This document shows positions 33,747-45,700 of a DNA stretch of 64,000 bases, piece after piece. The notes under the pieces are model-generated. The model saw only the letters and a program-made list of their open reading frames with translations, ran no database searches and was not told the origin of the DNA. Position 1 is the stretch's first letter; every line of letters starts with the position of its first letter. The stretch is taken from assembly GCA_946894095.1 (NCBI GenBank), contig OX335649.1, positions 14,092,001-14,156,000 of the forward strand, given 5' to 3'. The DNA comes from Incurvaria masculella (Eukaryota; Arthropoda; Insecta; Lepidoptera; Incurvariidae). The position numbers and the translations under genes were made by a program.

Positions 33747-34248
33747 GGTGGCCCAACCCGCTCATCTCCCCATACAAACGGGGAAAGACTATCACGCCCA
33801 TATTTTGATCGAACTAGATGTCTGATGACCGTTGGCATTGTAAAATTGTGTTTGGTTTATAAGTTATAAGGTCCGAAAGTTCGAATTTTTCGCGCGTTTT
33901 ATACAATAACTTTGGTGGTTTATTACGCAATGATAAAGTAAGAAAATCTTAAAAAGATTAGTCATCAGACATAGTTTATTGAATCAAGATTTATAATCTA
34001 TTTGGTTTTTGTTAGATTTTTGACTACAGCGGTCGTGTCTTACTTTTAGCTATAAGTCGTTTTAAAATCAAAATTTTTGTAAGTCTTACCAAATCATACA
34101 CTATGCACATTATCTTTTTTGTGGACATGTTGCAACTTCCTCATCGCGGAGCCTGTCTTTTTCTTTGAAACAGAGAAGGTCCCAGAGCGCAACAGCACGG
34201 TTTTGTACAGTGCCCGCGAATGAGTTAGTCCCGCCGGGTTGGGCCACC
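33747..34248 (-). repeat. TTAA MITE 'GGTGGCCCAACCCG' family, copy C (full)
   Basis: Flanked by TTAA at 33743-33746 and 34249-34252, with ends GGTGGCCCAACCCG and CGGGTTGGGCCACC. It is opposite in orientation to copy A, 502 bp, with no ORF. Confidence 0.88.
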
Positions 34249-34254
34249 TTAAGA

Positions 34255-35275
34255 TGCGTAAATGAGGTAAGGAATGAAATGTGTCGACGTTACTTAATAT
34301 GTAAGTAACTTCAACGCTAAGGGCCACATTCTATGCATGTTCCAATAGCTTTAATAAAAAAAAAATGATGTGCCTACCTTAGTATTACTTTTCCTGATGA
34401 AACCAGAAAATGTAATCAATGAAACATATTTTTACGAACACATTTTTATACTAACATTTTTACTAAAAAATTTAAATAAACATGTTATACGGTAGCTAGC
34501 TAGTTTCACTGAGTCAGTCATTAAGGGCGGGTGGCTGATACCAAGAGATAGGGTTTCGTATTGGGTATCCAAATCGAATGAAATTTAAAAAAATACATAT
34601 TTAGGTCTTAGGTAATAAGGGTCCTATAAATTACGTTAACCACAGGTACCTAATGAATAGAGTGGTGGATACGAGCACATGTCTCTCTTTCTCTCCGGAA
34701 TATTTGTAATATTCCGGGAACTCGCTTTGTCTTGGTACATATTGTGGAATAAACCGTGTGTGTTACTTTACGAGCGCGTTTACCGTTTCGTGTAGACATT
34801 TTGTGGATTAGGTCCATGATAAACGTTTCGGCGAATGAATGCGCGCTATGTGAGGCAGATTCAGCCTGAGCTTATGTACAGGCTTGATGATAGAAAGATT
34901 TTAACAGGAGGCGGAGCGATAAATTCACATAAAGCTGTTACTTACATTACACGAAATGGATGGCTAGTCCTGTATACTGTGTAATAACATCTTCTTTAAA
35001 CGCCTGTAACACAATGTTCCTAAAAATGCTAGGTCTGGCAGGATTTATTTTCTTTAGGCAGTGCTACACTTAAATGGACGGAAACAAAGAATACTTTGCG
35101 TTTCCATTTATTATTTCCTTTTTTGTAAGTTTTATTTGAATTGGTACCAAACCAACAGTAAAATTATTTTTTATTTCATGTAGTTAGTTTTTCATTAACT
35201 CTCAACAATAATAATGTTATGTATTTAATGGACGAGAAACTATTAATTTGGTTATTATAATTTGCCGCATGCTCT
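34255..35275. other. no gene recognised
   Basis: AT-rich. A GGAATATT/AATATTCC stem lies near 34697-34716. Nothing else is supported. Confidence 0.4.
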
Positions 35276-35281
35276 CATTAA

Positions 35282-35589
35282 CCCTTTCCCCGCCAGGAAC
35301 GTATATATCCGTCAGAGCAAGGCATTCTGCATGCGCCATCGTCGGATATATCCGACAGAAAACTACTCCACTTCAAACATTAATAAAACTTTACTGATTA
35401 CGAAATAATGTGTTTTATTTACATAATTGCACAGTACATACTAGCGTTCATTAGATTTCTACTGTTTCAACAGTGGAAACACACTATTTGCAACAAAACA
35501 GACAACAATTCGAGACTGCATATTATCGAAATAATTGTAGTGTGGCGTATTGAGAAAGATTATGCCAAAAAACCTTGGCGGTGAAAGGG
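35282..35589. repeat. piggyBac-type MITE
   Basis: The ends CCCTTTCCCCGCCAGG and CCTTGGCGGTGAAAGGG are flanked by TTAA at 35278-35281 and 35590-35593. The CCC start with a TTAA target duplication is the piggyBac hallmark. Subterminal GGATATATCC-type repeats lie at 35300-35352. Length is 308 bp and there is no transposase. Confidence 0.88.
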
Positions 35590-35728
35590 TTAATTTGTTT
35601 AATTTGGACCAAATGATCCATATCAGGTTACTTAAAAATAAAAATAAACCTTTTTCTAATTATTTTCAAAATCTAATTACTATTCTACAATTTAGATGTC
35701 CTTGACCCTCAAATTCCTAAGCCAAACA

Positions 35729-36012
35729 CCAAAACCGCGGACAAAGTTGGTGAAAATGTTCAAAAAAAGAATACAAATTCAAAACTTGCAGCCGGGAAGC
35801 CAAAACCGCTGACAAATTTGGTGAACATGTTCAAAAAAAGAATGCAAATTCAAAACTTGCAGCCAGGAAGCCAAAACCGCAGACAAATTTGTTGAAAATG
35901 TTCAAAAAAATAAAGCAAATTCAAAACTTTCAGCCGGGGAGCCAAAACCGCAGACAAAGTTGGTGAAAATGTTCAAAAAAAGAATGTAAATTCGGAACCT
36001 GCCGCCAGCAAA
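35729..36012 (+). repeat. 71-bp tandem repeat, four units
   Basis: Units start at 35729, 35800, 35871 and 35942 with CCAAAACCGC and run through GACAAAKTTGGTGAAAATGT, TCAAAAAAAGAATGCAAATT and CAAAACTTGCAGCC. 71 is not a multiple of three, so the array does not encode a repeat protein. It abuts the CpG-rich island at 36013. Confidence 0.92.
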
Positions 36013-36274
36013 CAGAGTAGCCAGCGCTCCTTGCACCGCAGCCGGCCACCACCCGCTCCTGCAGTCCCGGAGCCCGGAGCCCTCTCGTGTGCCGGCGGCG
36101 CGGCGGCTCACTCGGCAAGAGATCGCGCGCCGCGTCGGCCGCCGCCCACACCGCGCGGTCGCGGGAAGCGTGCCAATCTCGCGGGACTCCTGCGGCTTCT
36201 GTCCGCAACTCGGTGCAGTGACCTGTGAAAGTTGGTGGAGTAACTTTTCTGGAGATTGGAAAATTTTCTTGTTG
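36013..36274 (+). promoter_or_regulatory. CpG island with probable non-coding first exon
   Basis: This is the strongest CG-rich block in the window (CCGGCGGCGCGGCGGCTCAC, CGCGCGGTCGCGGGAAGCG). It ends in TCTTGTTG|GTGAGTATTT, a near-perfect splice donor at 36275. Open frames through it lack family resemblance and look like by-products of high GC. I infer a promoter with an untranslated first exon of a plus-strand gene whose later exons I cannot find, possibly beyond 64 kb. Evidence is composition and the donor only. Confidence 0.5.
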
Positions 36275-36289
36275 GTGAGTATTTTTTCA

Positions 36290-38450
36290 TAAACTTTCTG
36301 CGAGTTGCTGCACGTGGTTTTATTACGTTAAATTTAAATATCGTTTATGTTCCTCTGATGTGCACAATTTTGGATAAGTCATTTTTTAAGGAGGTTCGGT
36401 TACCACGGACGAGAAGAAACTACTCCGGGAGTGAAAATACAGATGTGGGTTGTTACAGCTAAAAAAATAATATAAATACATTAAGAGCATAATGGTTCTG
36501 GTTATAAGAGCCCTCTCAACAAAAAAGTATGAATAAGATTCTGTATAATATTATGACCAACACTTAGAACGAAATAATACTTTGCGATTCGGGGATACAG
36601 AGTCCTCGTTATTATTTTGCCCTCCTTATTAAAACGGCGGTAACTACATATGAGCCTCATATGTTGTTACCGCATATGTATTAAATATCATATGTATTTA
36701 TACGAAATTGTATCAACTCAAAATTGTTTTCTATAATAGCCATTGAATATTAAATATAAGTTCAATGAATACTGCACTGCCGTTATCAATCGAACTACTT
36801 AATTATACGGAGGTCATTTATTGTTTCGTAAAATAAGGAAAATATAGAGTTACAGTCAGGAAATTATTGCATAAAGTAAGTTAGCAGCATGTTGTTCAGG
36901 ACTAAAAGTACATTATTATGCATCATAAAGTTAAGTCCACATTATTGTAAAAAAAAATCTTTACTCAAACACTCAAATATTCTACTTTCTTCCGAGTTTT
37001 TTTACATTCCAATCCCTTTGAATAATCTTTTAAGCGATATCCGTTATTACTAATAATAATTTGATATATATTTAATAAATTGTAAAATATTTTTTTTTCA
37101 TACAAAATTTCTAATATAATTGACCAATTTATTATTGTTTTAAATATATGATATATTTATCACAGGTCATCTACCATCACATTTCTTTTTATAGATCTTT
37201 CATGCACTAAAACAGTAGTCAATATATGTATGTAAATCCATTTTGTTTGTAAAAAAAGTAACAAATATACGGACGTGGTTCATGTGAGAGAAAAATAAGA
37301 ATACAAATAATGACATCGTGCCTAACAGATTGCATCATTGAAAGGGGACCAATTTGGCGGGACTGTCCCTGGACTAAATAGAAAAGTAGTCAGAGTATCC
37401 AAGTAAGATTGATATTGTACAATTTAGTATAGGATTCAAGCCATAAACCAACCTAAAATTTAAATGCGAAAAATAGAAGATTTTAGATTTTAGAAGAGCT
37501 CTGAGAAAAAACAAAAAGACGATTACGGTTTTCACCTACAGAAATAGCCGATTATGTGTTGTGTAGACTGAATTTATTCCCGTGAATGTCCTATGAAGAC
37601 GACTAAGAAATTTATCAGATTTCACGTAAAACTGTAGGTCCCTTCTTCTTTATATTTACTTTGGTGAGATTAATCCCGTCCGGGTTGAAATATGTATATA
37701 TATGTATATATGTATAATAGGAAAATATTAAAATGTTTTCCAGTGACAGTTTCACATGAAATCTTGTCGTTTCTTAGTTATCTTGTTCCTAGGATTAAGG
37801 GAGCGATAAGAGCCGTTTGCGTTCAATTTGACAAGGGCATAATTAAAACACCATTTTATTAGATTTAAAAATAACTAATATGAATTTAAAAAAAAAACGT
37901 TTTTGGAGGTATTTTAGAGGTATAAGTGTCTGCTGCATTGATTTCTTAAATTAGATAAAATTCATAAACAAGTTTGAACAAAGTATGAGATCGTCAGATA
38001 TTTTCCGTTAGAGGTCCAAATGTTGGTAGACCATCTTATCTTTCATATTTTTAAAAATTTAAAATGAGTTGTGGTTATTTTGAAAATTAATAAACCTAGA
38101 CGTTATCACGCCCTTAAGGTGCCCTATGATCCTAGACTAGAGCGACCGTATTCTATTAACCACATGTTTGTATTTTTAGTTTTCTTAAATTTTCTGCAAG
38201 CATGGTTATCGGGAAAAAAAATACATCGAACCATTTTATTATTTAGGCTAATAAAAGATGGTTCTTTCTATTCAAATTCAAGCCTTAAATTGATTAAAAA
38301 AACTATGACACGCTTACAGAATAATATAGATAATTCAATAGATAATTATCTAGTGTCGCAACATGTTAATGAGTTGCAATTATTTAAAACTGGAGCGATT
38401 TCAATTATTAAAACTTTTCGTAGTCAAATTACACTAAGGTACGTACAAAA
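36290..38450. other. no coding exon recognised (possible intron)
   Basis: AT-rich. A hairpin lies at 36637-36673 (GCGGTAACTACATATGA paired with TCATATGTTGTTACCGC, one mismatch). A SINE scrap lies at about 37610-37695 (GTAAAACTGTAGGTCCCTTC). The 128-codon frame at 38071-38457 is AT- and Lys-rich with no family resemblance. Confidence 0.4.
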
Positions 38451-38454
38451 CAGA

Positions 38455-38640
38455 TAGATCTGTGGATTCGATTACCTTAGAAAAGAAGAATTCTCAAAGA
38501 AACTTCCCAGTTTTATTTATGTTTTTCGTCCACAATAATGAAACACAGATGGAGTGCTACTGCCAAACAATTCCTAGGTGTAACTGTAATTCTTAAGATA
38601 AAGAACAAAATAAAAGCAACCCTCAGTGTAATTGGATTCA
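38455..38640 (-). repeat. family R retroelement fragment
   Basis: Contains GATCTGTGGATTCGATTACC, TTTTTCGTCCACAATAATG and CTACTGCCAAACAATTCC. Same orientation as 15668-15905. Confidence 0.6.
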
Positions 38641-38683
38641 AAATAGAAATGACTTCTAAAACAAAGTAGCTTATCCAAACCAT

Positions 38684-38937
38684 ACTTATATTTTAAATGC
38701 GAAAGTAACTAAAGTTTTTTTTTTGCGTTATTACGCCTAAACCACTGAACCAATTTTGATGAAGTCGGGACCTTGGAGAAGGATATACGCTATCTTTTGT
38801 GGCGAATACGAAACTCCAACATGGTGAATTAGGGAATGAAAATTTGTTGAGGGAATAATATCCAGGAAATGATTTAGCCCGACATCAGTCCAAAACGTTG
38901 ATGAACTGAGCGGAGACGGGTATCTCAGCTAGTAATA
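38684..38937 (+). repeat. CATACTAATAT family copy
   Basis: Contains AAATGCGAAAGTAACT, ACCACTGAACCAATTTTGAT and CAGTCCAAAACGTTGATGAA, as at 26421-26672. Confidence 0.65.
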
Positions 38938-38939
38938 TG

Positions 38940-40235
38940 TATACAGTATTATATTATTTGGTATAACAGCAAATCAGGGACGAATTTCTCCAGAATCGTT
39001 CTTGTTTTAATTGATTCTAAGCAAACATTTAAAGCCAAAATAAACATGATATTACCAAGCGCGACACTAGAGGATCCATTAGTCAATATTATGAAATTAA
39101 AATAATATACCCTCACGGCTTATATTGTGGGATTTAACCAGCGTCAAAGTTTTTCAAACCAGCTTAAGGCTTGAAATTTAATGGCAAGGGCCGAACTTTT
39201 AGTAAAAGTTTTTCCGATAATCATGTTTGCATGAAAGTGCTTATTAAAATAAAAGGTTATCGAATACGGTCTTTCTAGGGTCATGTGTCACCTTAAATTA
39301 ATTGACTGGATGGTTTAAGGCCGCTTGCTGATCCACCGTTGGCTCAACAAACTTCGTTACAGGCGAGTGCTTCTTTCATCTCTCATCGTAATTGCCCCGA
39401 AATGTTGAACGTACATTCGTCAAAATGTATTAGCAAAACGAGCTCGATCCCAGCGTAAGCGTTAATAATTCAATTTATATCAAATAAATAAATAAGGCAG
39501 GCAACATAACGAAAGTGATGATGGAACACTAATTTCTCATGTTAAGTATCAGTATCGTACCAATAGTGATGTATTCAACCAAATACAATACAAGGCAGGT
39601 ACCAGAAGTGATATAATATTTAGGTGCCTTAATTATAATGATGTCTCTAATTAATGTGCGAATGGCGAGAGGAAAACATCTCAAAAGAGACAATACAAGA
39701 GAGAAAAAAGGCCGAACACCTCACATTAAGTATTTTGTTGTGGTTTCATAAATAACCAAAATACTATTTACATTACCGTTGACATTTTCGCCTGTATTGA
39801 TTTGTCATTGTATTGTAAAACATTTTAAATTAATATTATTATCAAACAAATTTGAACCTACCAATAGTTTATATTTAATTTTTTTAAATTAAAATAAACT
39901 AAATATCTGTTTTGTACTGTTTGTGGGTTCCGAGAAGAATACAATTGGGCCCACTGCTCTTCGTCCCGTGAATGTCGCAAGAGCTGATTAAAGGGTTCGC
40001 TAACATCCATCCTGTTGGTACTCAAATAAAATCTGGAATATACCGTCTTCGTTCCTTAGTGGGTAAAAACTTCGCTTATTTCGGGTATCCCATGACACCT
40101 CACGTACACCTGCAATGCTTACTAAGGATTGTCGCATTCAAATAAATATCTACACGGAAACAAAATGGTGCATGTTTTCCGTCCGGTAAAAATAAGGTAA
40201 GTTATCCTCGCATTAAACACACATTTTTTTCTAGA
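38940..40235. other. no gene recognised
   Basis: AT-rich. The stretch 39310-39440 is somewhat less AT-rich but shows no frame. No feature is supported. Confidence 0.4.
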
Positions 40236-40240
40236 ATGCA

Positions 40241-40651
40241 TTTTTTTTTTTATGCGACCTGACATGGATGGCTAATACCACACAACTACCGTTATGATAT
40301 TAGCCCAATACACCACATTCCCGAAGGAATTAGGTGCCATGCCAGGACCTTCCCTTTATGAGGCACGGCTACATTGAACTGGATGGAAAACACGGACAAT
40401 TTTTCATTGCCGCTTCGACCATATTTTCATCCAATGCGATGGTACCAACCCGGGCGGGCTTATACCCTACCACCTAGTAGGGGAAGGGGACCTACAGTTT
40501 TACATGGATTCTGAACCATTGAGCAGCTCGCATTCGTAACGAAATGCACTTATCGAACTCTGAAAGAGAAAGACAGTGGTGCAAGTTGGTATCGAACCCG
40601 GGCCTCTGGTACGCTAGGCCAGTCCCCGCGCCACTAGGCTACGAGCCGCTC
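40241..40651 (-). repeat. SINE with tRNA-type head, full length
   Basis: Reverse-oriented full copy. It has a T-run at 40241, the shared body, then a B box within GTTCGATACC and an A box TAGCCTAGTGGCGCGG. It begins GAGCGGCTCGTAGCC on the minus strand. It is highly similar to 43096-43506. The body is shared with the 5S-headed SINEs while the 5' region is different. Confidence 0.9.
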
Positions 40652-40659
40652 AATTGAGC

Positions 40660-41210
40660 CGCTTGATGATGGAATAATATAATGCCAATGCAGTCTTTAT
40701 TTATTTATGGAGAAAAATAAAAAAACAGACCAATGACAAGCAACATATTCGTAACAAAGATAACAATTATCCTATTTCCTAATGAAATGGATTATACAAT
40801 TTAGATGCCATTACTAGTTCGTTAAAAAATACAAAAAAATTACACCAGTTAAACAATAATCATAAAAACACAAATAAACACATGAGATAAAAAAGAATAT
40901 TGATATGTTACTTGTCTTGGTGCACAAAAAAAACATTAATATGTCAATATTAGGATTATATCTTAACCTGCTAATCCACAGATCAACGGGCTTGGAAATG
41001 GTTTGGAAGCAACTTTAGCATTTTCCAACTTTCAGCACAGTAGTTCTGATCACTACATAAGTGGTAGGGGCGGTAAATGAAAACGTTCATTACGTAAACA
41101 CTAAATACATACAAAACATAATACGTGATGACTTCACACTGAATTTCTATAGGCACTAGAAGAACGCACCATGCAAAGAGATCCCCTTTATTGTATTACA
41201 TTGAACTGGG
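40660..41210. other. no gene recognised
   Basis: AT-rich with A-runs. No feature is supported. Confidence 0.4.
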
Positions 41211-41217
41211 GCCTTTC

Positions 41218-41895
41218 CATAGTAAATTAACTAGCCGGGTGAACGGACAAATGAGTGATTAAAACTGACATTTAGTTGCATTTGATACCATGACAATGGA
41301 GGAGAAAACTTAAAGCTAATTGTAGGTGTCGCATGAGCGACCTCACCTTGGAAACGTCAAAACTGTCATTACTGTCACGACTTTATATCTACGAGTTTTT
41401 AGATGCAAAATGAACCTCATGATGCAGTTAGAATACGGTTTGGAGGAAAATAATAGTTTTTGTTTGTTTTCAAACTAATTTAAATGTAATAGACCAGCGC
41501 AAAATTTGAAATGAAATATTATAGGTTAGGTGTAATATTTTATTTTCTACAACTTTATTTAATTAGCATAATCTGGAACAAGTAATTTTCAGAACATAAA
41601 CAAGAAAATTAAGTCATTTTAATTACGTAGGTTGAGTAAATACAATTTTAAAATCTATTCCGTTGTTTTTCCTATGGTATCTGACAGCTTTGACAGATCT
41701 TTTAGGTGAGCTCGCTTACGTGCTTGCTTAGACGTCGTGATAAATAAGCAGTTTTCTTCCCCACTGGTAAATTTCCAGTTGTTTGGCCGTATAACATGTC
41801 GTTTGACTACAACTAAACGTCAGATTTAATCACTCACTATATTCACTCACTCGCCTATTCAACCGGCGAGCTAATTTACCGCTGGAAGGAAAACG
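41218..41895. repeat. TIR element, about 680 bp, no transposase
   Basis: The left end GGCCTTTCCATAGTAAATTA, then CTAGCCGGGTGAACGGAC and GAGTGATTAAAACTGACATT, is complementary to the right end (GTCAGATTTAATCACTCAC, CAACCGGCGAGCTAATTTAC, CGCTGGAAGG). A fragment of the same left end is at 5149-5208. The interior has no long frame, so it is non-autonomous. Confidence 0.75.
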
Positions 41896-41939
41896 ATTTT
41901 TTTTAAATTGCCAATTCATTTGAACGCTTTGTCGATTCC

Positions 41940-42260
41940 GAGCAGCCAGACATCATGCCGACTCTTCGCCGCTCAAGCACCTCTCTCCAACTTTGGCCCC
42001 CGAGTAAGAGGCTGGTTGTTGAAGCACTTAGTGCGCCCCGCTGATTGCCGCTTATGATAAAAGGATCCCGACCTGTGCCAGCCTCCTCCGAACTAACTAA
42101 GATCGTCCTGAAACCACCGCGGGCACCGCCTTATCGGAGTCCTTCTAGCGAGGGCCAGGCCATCGTTTTATTATGCTATGATCGGCCGTCGTCGGGTCAA
42201 CAATCTACCGCTGTCATAAATTGCATTTTAGTATCAGAATATTTACCCACAGATACCGGG
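41940..42260 (+). other. GC-richer block, transposon-like, unclassified
   Basis: CCGCGGGCACCGCCTTATCG and CGGCCGTCGTCGGGTCAAC stand out from the AT-rich DNA. The open frame at 42045-42263 has no family resemblance. It lies directly after the TIR element. Class unknown. Confidence 0.25.
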
Positions 42261-42507
42261 TGAATATTTTTTATTATCTAATAACACACACCATTCTATA
42301 ACATATACGCACCTTTATTTTTTTAATATTTACTCTCACATAATTAAGATGAAAATAAAAAAAATAACATGAATTTTAAATGAACGAAGTTATCATGTGT
42401 GTTAAACAACAGTAGGTTCCTTATAACATTAAATATATTATAAACAAATGTTATTGTTATTATATTTTATCATCATTATGAAATCAATTAATAAGACTTA
42501 GGGATTT

Positions 42508-42772
42508 GTCGTTCGTGGCTCGGATTCCATGTTAAGCTGTAGGACCCTTTCCTTACTAGGAGGTAGGATTAGTCTCCCCGGGGTTGCTACCATCGAGCTG
42601 ATTGAAGGATGGGCGAAGTGGCGATGTCATTTGTCCATGTTTTTCATCCTGTTAATTGTGACCGTGCACTATAAGACAGGTACCTGGCATGGAACCTAGT
42701 TGCCATGTTGTATGTTACGCTAATACCTTGACAATAGGTGTAATATTAGACATCCATGCTCAGTTACATAAA
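42508..42772 (+). repeat. SINE, 5' truncated
   Basis: CGTGGCTCGGATTCCATGTT, TAGGAGGTAGGATTAG, GGTACCTGGCATGG and CAGTTACATAAAATATG are diverged forms of the shared body and tail. The head is missing. A short GACTCCGAC/GTCGGAGTC stem follows at 42939-42970. Confidence 0.75.
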
Positions 42773-43095
42773 ATATGAAAGTTAGAAATGTAAAATAACG
42801 AGGTTTAAATTGAATAGAAACTTGTGTTTTTCTTAGTACAAAAAAAAATTTCAGAAATAGAAATATTTTTATTAAATCTCTACCAAATATCATGTACATA
42901 TTTCACTACATTACTATAGATTTGAGAGGCATTTTTAACCGACTCCGACTTCTCAATTCGTCGGAGTCTTTTTTTATGTCTAAAATATTCCAATGAAGGT
43001 AATGAAATAAATAAAGTAGGATGTCATGGCGTACAAACCGCGGCAAAACTGCAAGATATGTTAGATCGATTGTGCAAAATAATTCAATATCGCTC

Positions 43096-43506
43096 GAGCG
43101 GCTCGTAGCCTAGTGGCGCGGGGACTGGCCTAGCGTACCAGAGGCCTGGGTTCAATACCGACATGCACCACTGTCTTTCTCTTACCGAGTTAGATAAGTG
43201 CATTTCGTCACGAATGCGAGCTGCTCCATGGTTCGGAGTCCATGTAAAACTGTAGGTCCCCTTCCCCTACTAGGTGGTAGGGTTTAAGCCCGCCCGGGTT
43301 GGTACCATCGCATTGGATGAAAAGATGGTCGAAGCGGCAATGAAAAATTGTCCGTGTTTTCCATCCAGTTCAATGTAGCCGTGCTCATAAAGGGAAGGTC
43401 CTGGCATGGCACCTAATTCCTTCGGGAATGTGGTGTATTGGGCTAATATCATAACGGTAGTTGTGTGGTATTAGCCATCCATGTCAGGTCGCATAAAAAA
43501 AAAAAA
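43096..43506 (+). repeat. SINE with tRNA-type head, full length
   Basis: The head GCGGCTCGTAGCCTAGTGGC carries an A box, and GGCCTGGGTTCAATACCGAC carries a B box (GGTTCAATACC). The post-head TTAGATAAGTGCATTTCGTC leads into the shared body (GCCCGGGTTGGTACCATCGC, GAAGGTCCTGGCATGGCACC) and about 12 A. Length is 411 bp. The sister copy is at 40241-40651. Confidence 0.92.
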
Positions 43507-43904
43507 TCCAAAGTTTCTCGTTTCCTGACTTAAATGATCTATACCGGAACAAGTGTAATAACAAGTGTAATATATATATATATATAGTGGTCTAAATATA
43601 ATAGTTTTCCCGCCGAATGCTAGTGACAGCTGCGTTTGACGCCGGCAGTGGCAATAAAAGAACAACGCGGTTATTCTCAGAAACTTCGGCAAATGAGCGC
43701 GGAAACTTTGAAACAGAAACGATACCATTTTGCCACAGAATCTCATTAAAACTTGCATAACTTTATTGTTAAACATCCGAACGGTATTTACGAGCAATTG
43801 GTTTAATCAGTGCAACCTGATTTACGGTTAGAGCCCGATGTTGGTTAAAGTTAGATTTTTTCGGTTCTGCCTTGTCGGGTGCACTAATTTCGAGTTTATG
43901 GTAA

Positions 43905-44175
43905 GAAAAAACCGGCCAAGTGCGAGTCGGACTTCGAGTGCCATCAACACCAAAAAAACACGTTTTTTGTATGGGGGCCCCCCTTAATTTTATATATATA
44001 TTTTATTTTACCTATTTGTTGTTATAGCGGCAAAGTAAATACATATTCTGTGAAAATTTCAGCTGCCTACCTATTACGGTCTTTGAGAAACAGCCCTGTG
44101 ACAGACGGACGGACGGACGGACGGACTTAGTAATAGGGTTCCGTTTTCACCCTTTGGGTGCGGAACCCTAAAAAA
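43905..44175 (+). repeat. GGCCAAGTGCGAG family, near-complete copy
   Basis: Complete ends, with an internal deletion after GTGCGAGTCGGACT that removes the first GGGTTCCGTACC motif. The (GGAC)n run is present. The terminal part reads TGCGGAACCCTAAAAA. Confidence 0.85.
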
Positions 44176-44246
44176 TAACTTAATCTTTTTTAGGTTTTGG
44201 TGGTTATGCCAGAGGGTTGAATTCACAAATCCCCGCCCCGCACCCC

Positions 44247-44470
44247 AACTCAGAAAGAGAAAGAAAGTGGTGCCACTTTCTTTCTCTTTCTGAGTTAGAT
44301 TAGTGCATTTCGTTGCGTTCGTTGCTCCATGATACGGAATAAATGTAAAACTGTAGGTCCCTTTCCCATGCCTGGTGGTAGGGTTAAGGTCACCCGGGTT
44401 GGTTTAGTACAATGTGGCCGTGGTCATACAGACTTCTCTTTATGATCCTGGCATTGCACAAAAAAAAAGA
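44247..44470 (+). repeat. SINE fragments joined head to head (perfect palindrome)
   Basis: 44247-44270 (AACTCAGAAAGAGAAAGAAA and GTGG) is perfectly inverted at 44273-44296 around TG. From 44273 rightward the SINE continues with TTAGATTAGTGCATTTCG, TGTAAAACTGTAGGTCCCTT and a degraded body, ending in TCCTGGCATTGCAC plus an A-run. The left arm is the same SINE segment in reverse orientation, cut short. Confidence 0.85.
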
Positions 44471-44474
44471 AAAG

Positions 44475-45695
44475 GAAGAAAGACGTAAATTCGCAATTAA
44501 ATTTTAAATTTATAAATCAATCATTAAGAACAATGAAATCTGGGAAAATTAAACTGCACAATGGCGGACACATCACTAAAAGTGATTTAATTCAGCCCAT
44601 CTTTAAAATTAAAGTAAATTTAAGCTTATTAAGTTAAGGAAATTTACAAAAAAACGGAATAACTGCCACGCGTAGAGCAATGGTAGAGCTTAGCGGAGTG
44701 GGCTGTCTGGTTTTCAAATGTGTGTTTTAGATTAGGACATTAAATTATCGTATGGCGCCGGTATCAATAAATCTTGCGGAGTGCGTCTATGTGTAAGGAT
44801 GCAGGTCGAAAGACTGGCACGGTTATAAAATTCCATGAACGTAGAAATGCGATATGATATTTTATATCAGTTAAAATATCTGTGACTCGTGCCGGTCCGA
44901 CGTCCATCCAAATGCTACCACGGAGTCCTATTTCGTATGTCACTGCCGTTGCGCACGAATTTACATATGCGGAATCCTATTACTATGCCGTCAGATGTAA
45001 TATATTCGCCAAAACATATTTCAAAACACTTTCACGCATGGTGAAATTCTTTCGAAAAGGTAATGTGAACGCCACCAAAATATTTATAAAGTATATGCGG
45101 AAACCGGAGATTTTTTTGATTGAATTCAAGTTGAAGATAGGGTAAACGTTACGCAGTTCTATTGAATAAATAACATTTAAGACTTTACGTTGGCAACATC
45201 ATAAAAACGGTAAATAAATAATGCAGGGCCGTCTACGTTGGCATACCCATGAAATTGTTGTTTTAACAATAATAATGTTATATTTTATGGAATAGTGTGA
45301 TGATTCTTCCAAATGCTTTGTAATGTAAGTTTTTGAAGCGTGTAGCTACAATTAAGGCTGTCTTTAAGTCACAGGAAATCTAAGATTTGGAAATTTTAAG
45401 AAATGCAATCTTCTTCCACTTTTGCACGGCCACGGCAATCCAAAATTTAAAAAAACTGTTAAAACATTAAGAGTTATCTTAGGTAATAGAGTCATATTAG
45501 GAATTAGGTAATACAGTAACGACTCTCTTAACGTTTCTTTTTACTTTTCCGATAATGGATCTTGATCAATTTATTTTACTGAATCACGATAGCGTGCGGT
45601 GTTTATGATTTAATATTTGCTTTAAGTAATATGCTCCCACTCTTTGAATCCTACGTTCCAATTCCTAGGTATTCCTCCTCTCCATCAAATGAAAT
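44475..45695. other. no gene recognised
   Basis: AT-rich. The frame at 44882-45145 has no family resemblance. No RNA or repeat is supported. Confidence 0.4.
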
Positions 45696-45700
45696 AACTG

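Noticed and set aside
35282..35589. Autonomous piggyBac transposon
   Set aside because: 308 bp is too short and no transposase frame is present; only the termini are of that type.
36031..36292. Overlapping Arg/Pro/Ala-rich frames on both strands in the CpG island
   Set aside because: High GC removes stop codons in all frames. No frame is favoured and none has family resemblance.
38071..38457. 128-codon plus-strand frame, Lys/Ile/Asn-rich
   Set aside because: AT-rich codons only, no family resemblance, no splice or start support. A frame of this length is roughly what chance would give in 64 kb of this composition.
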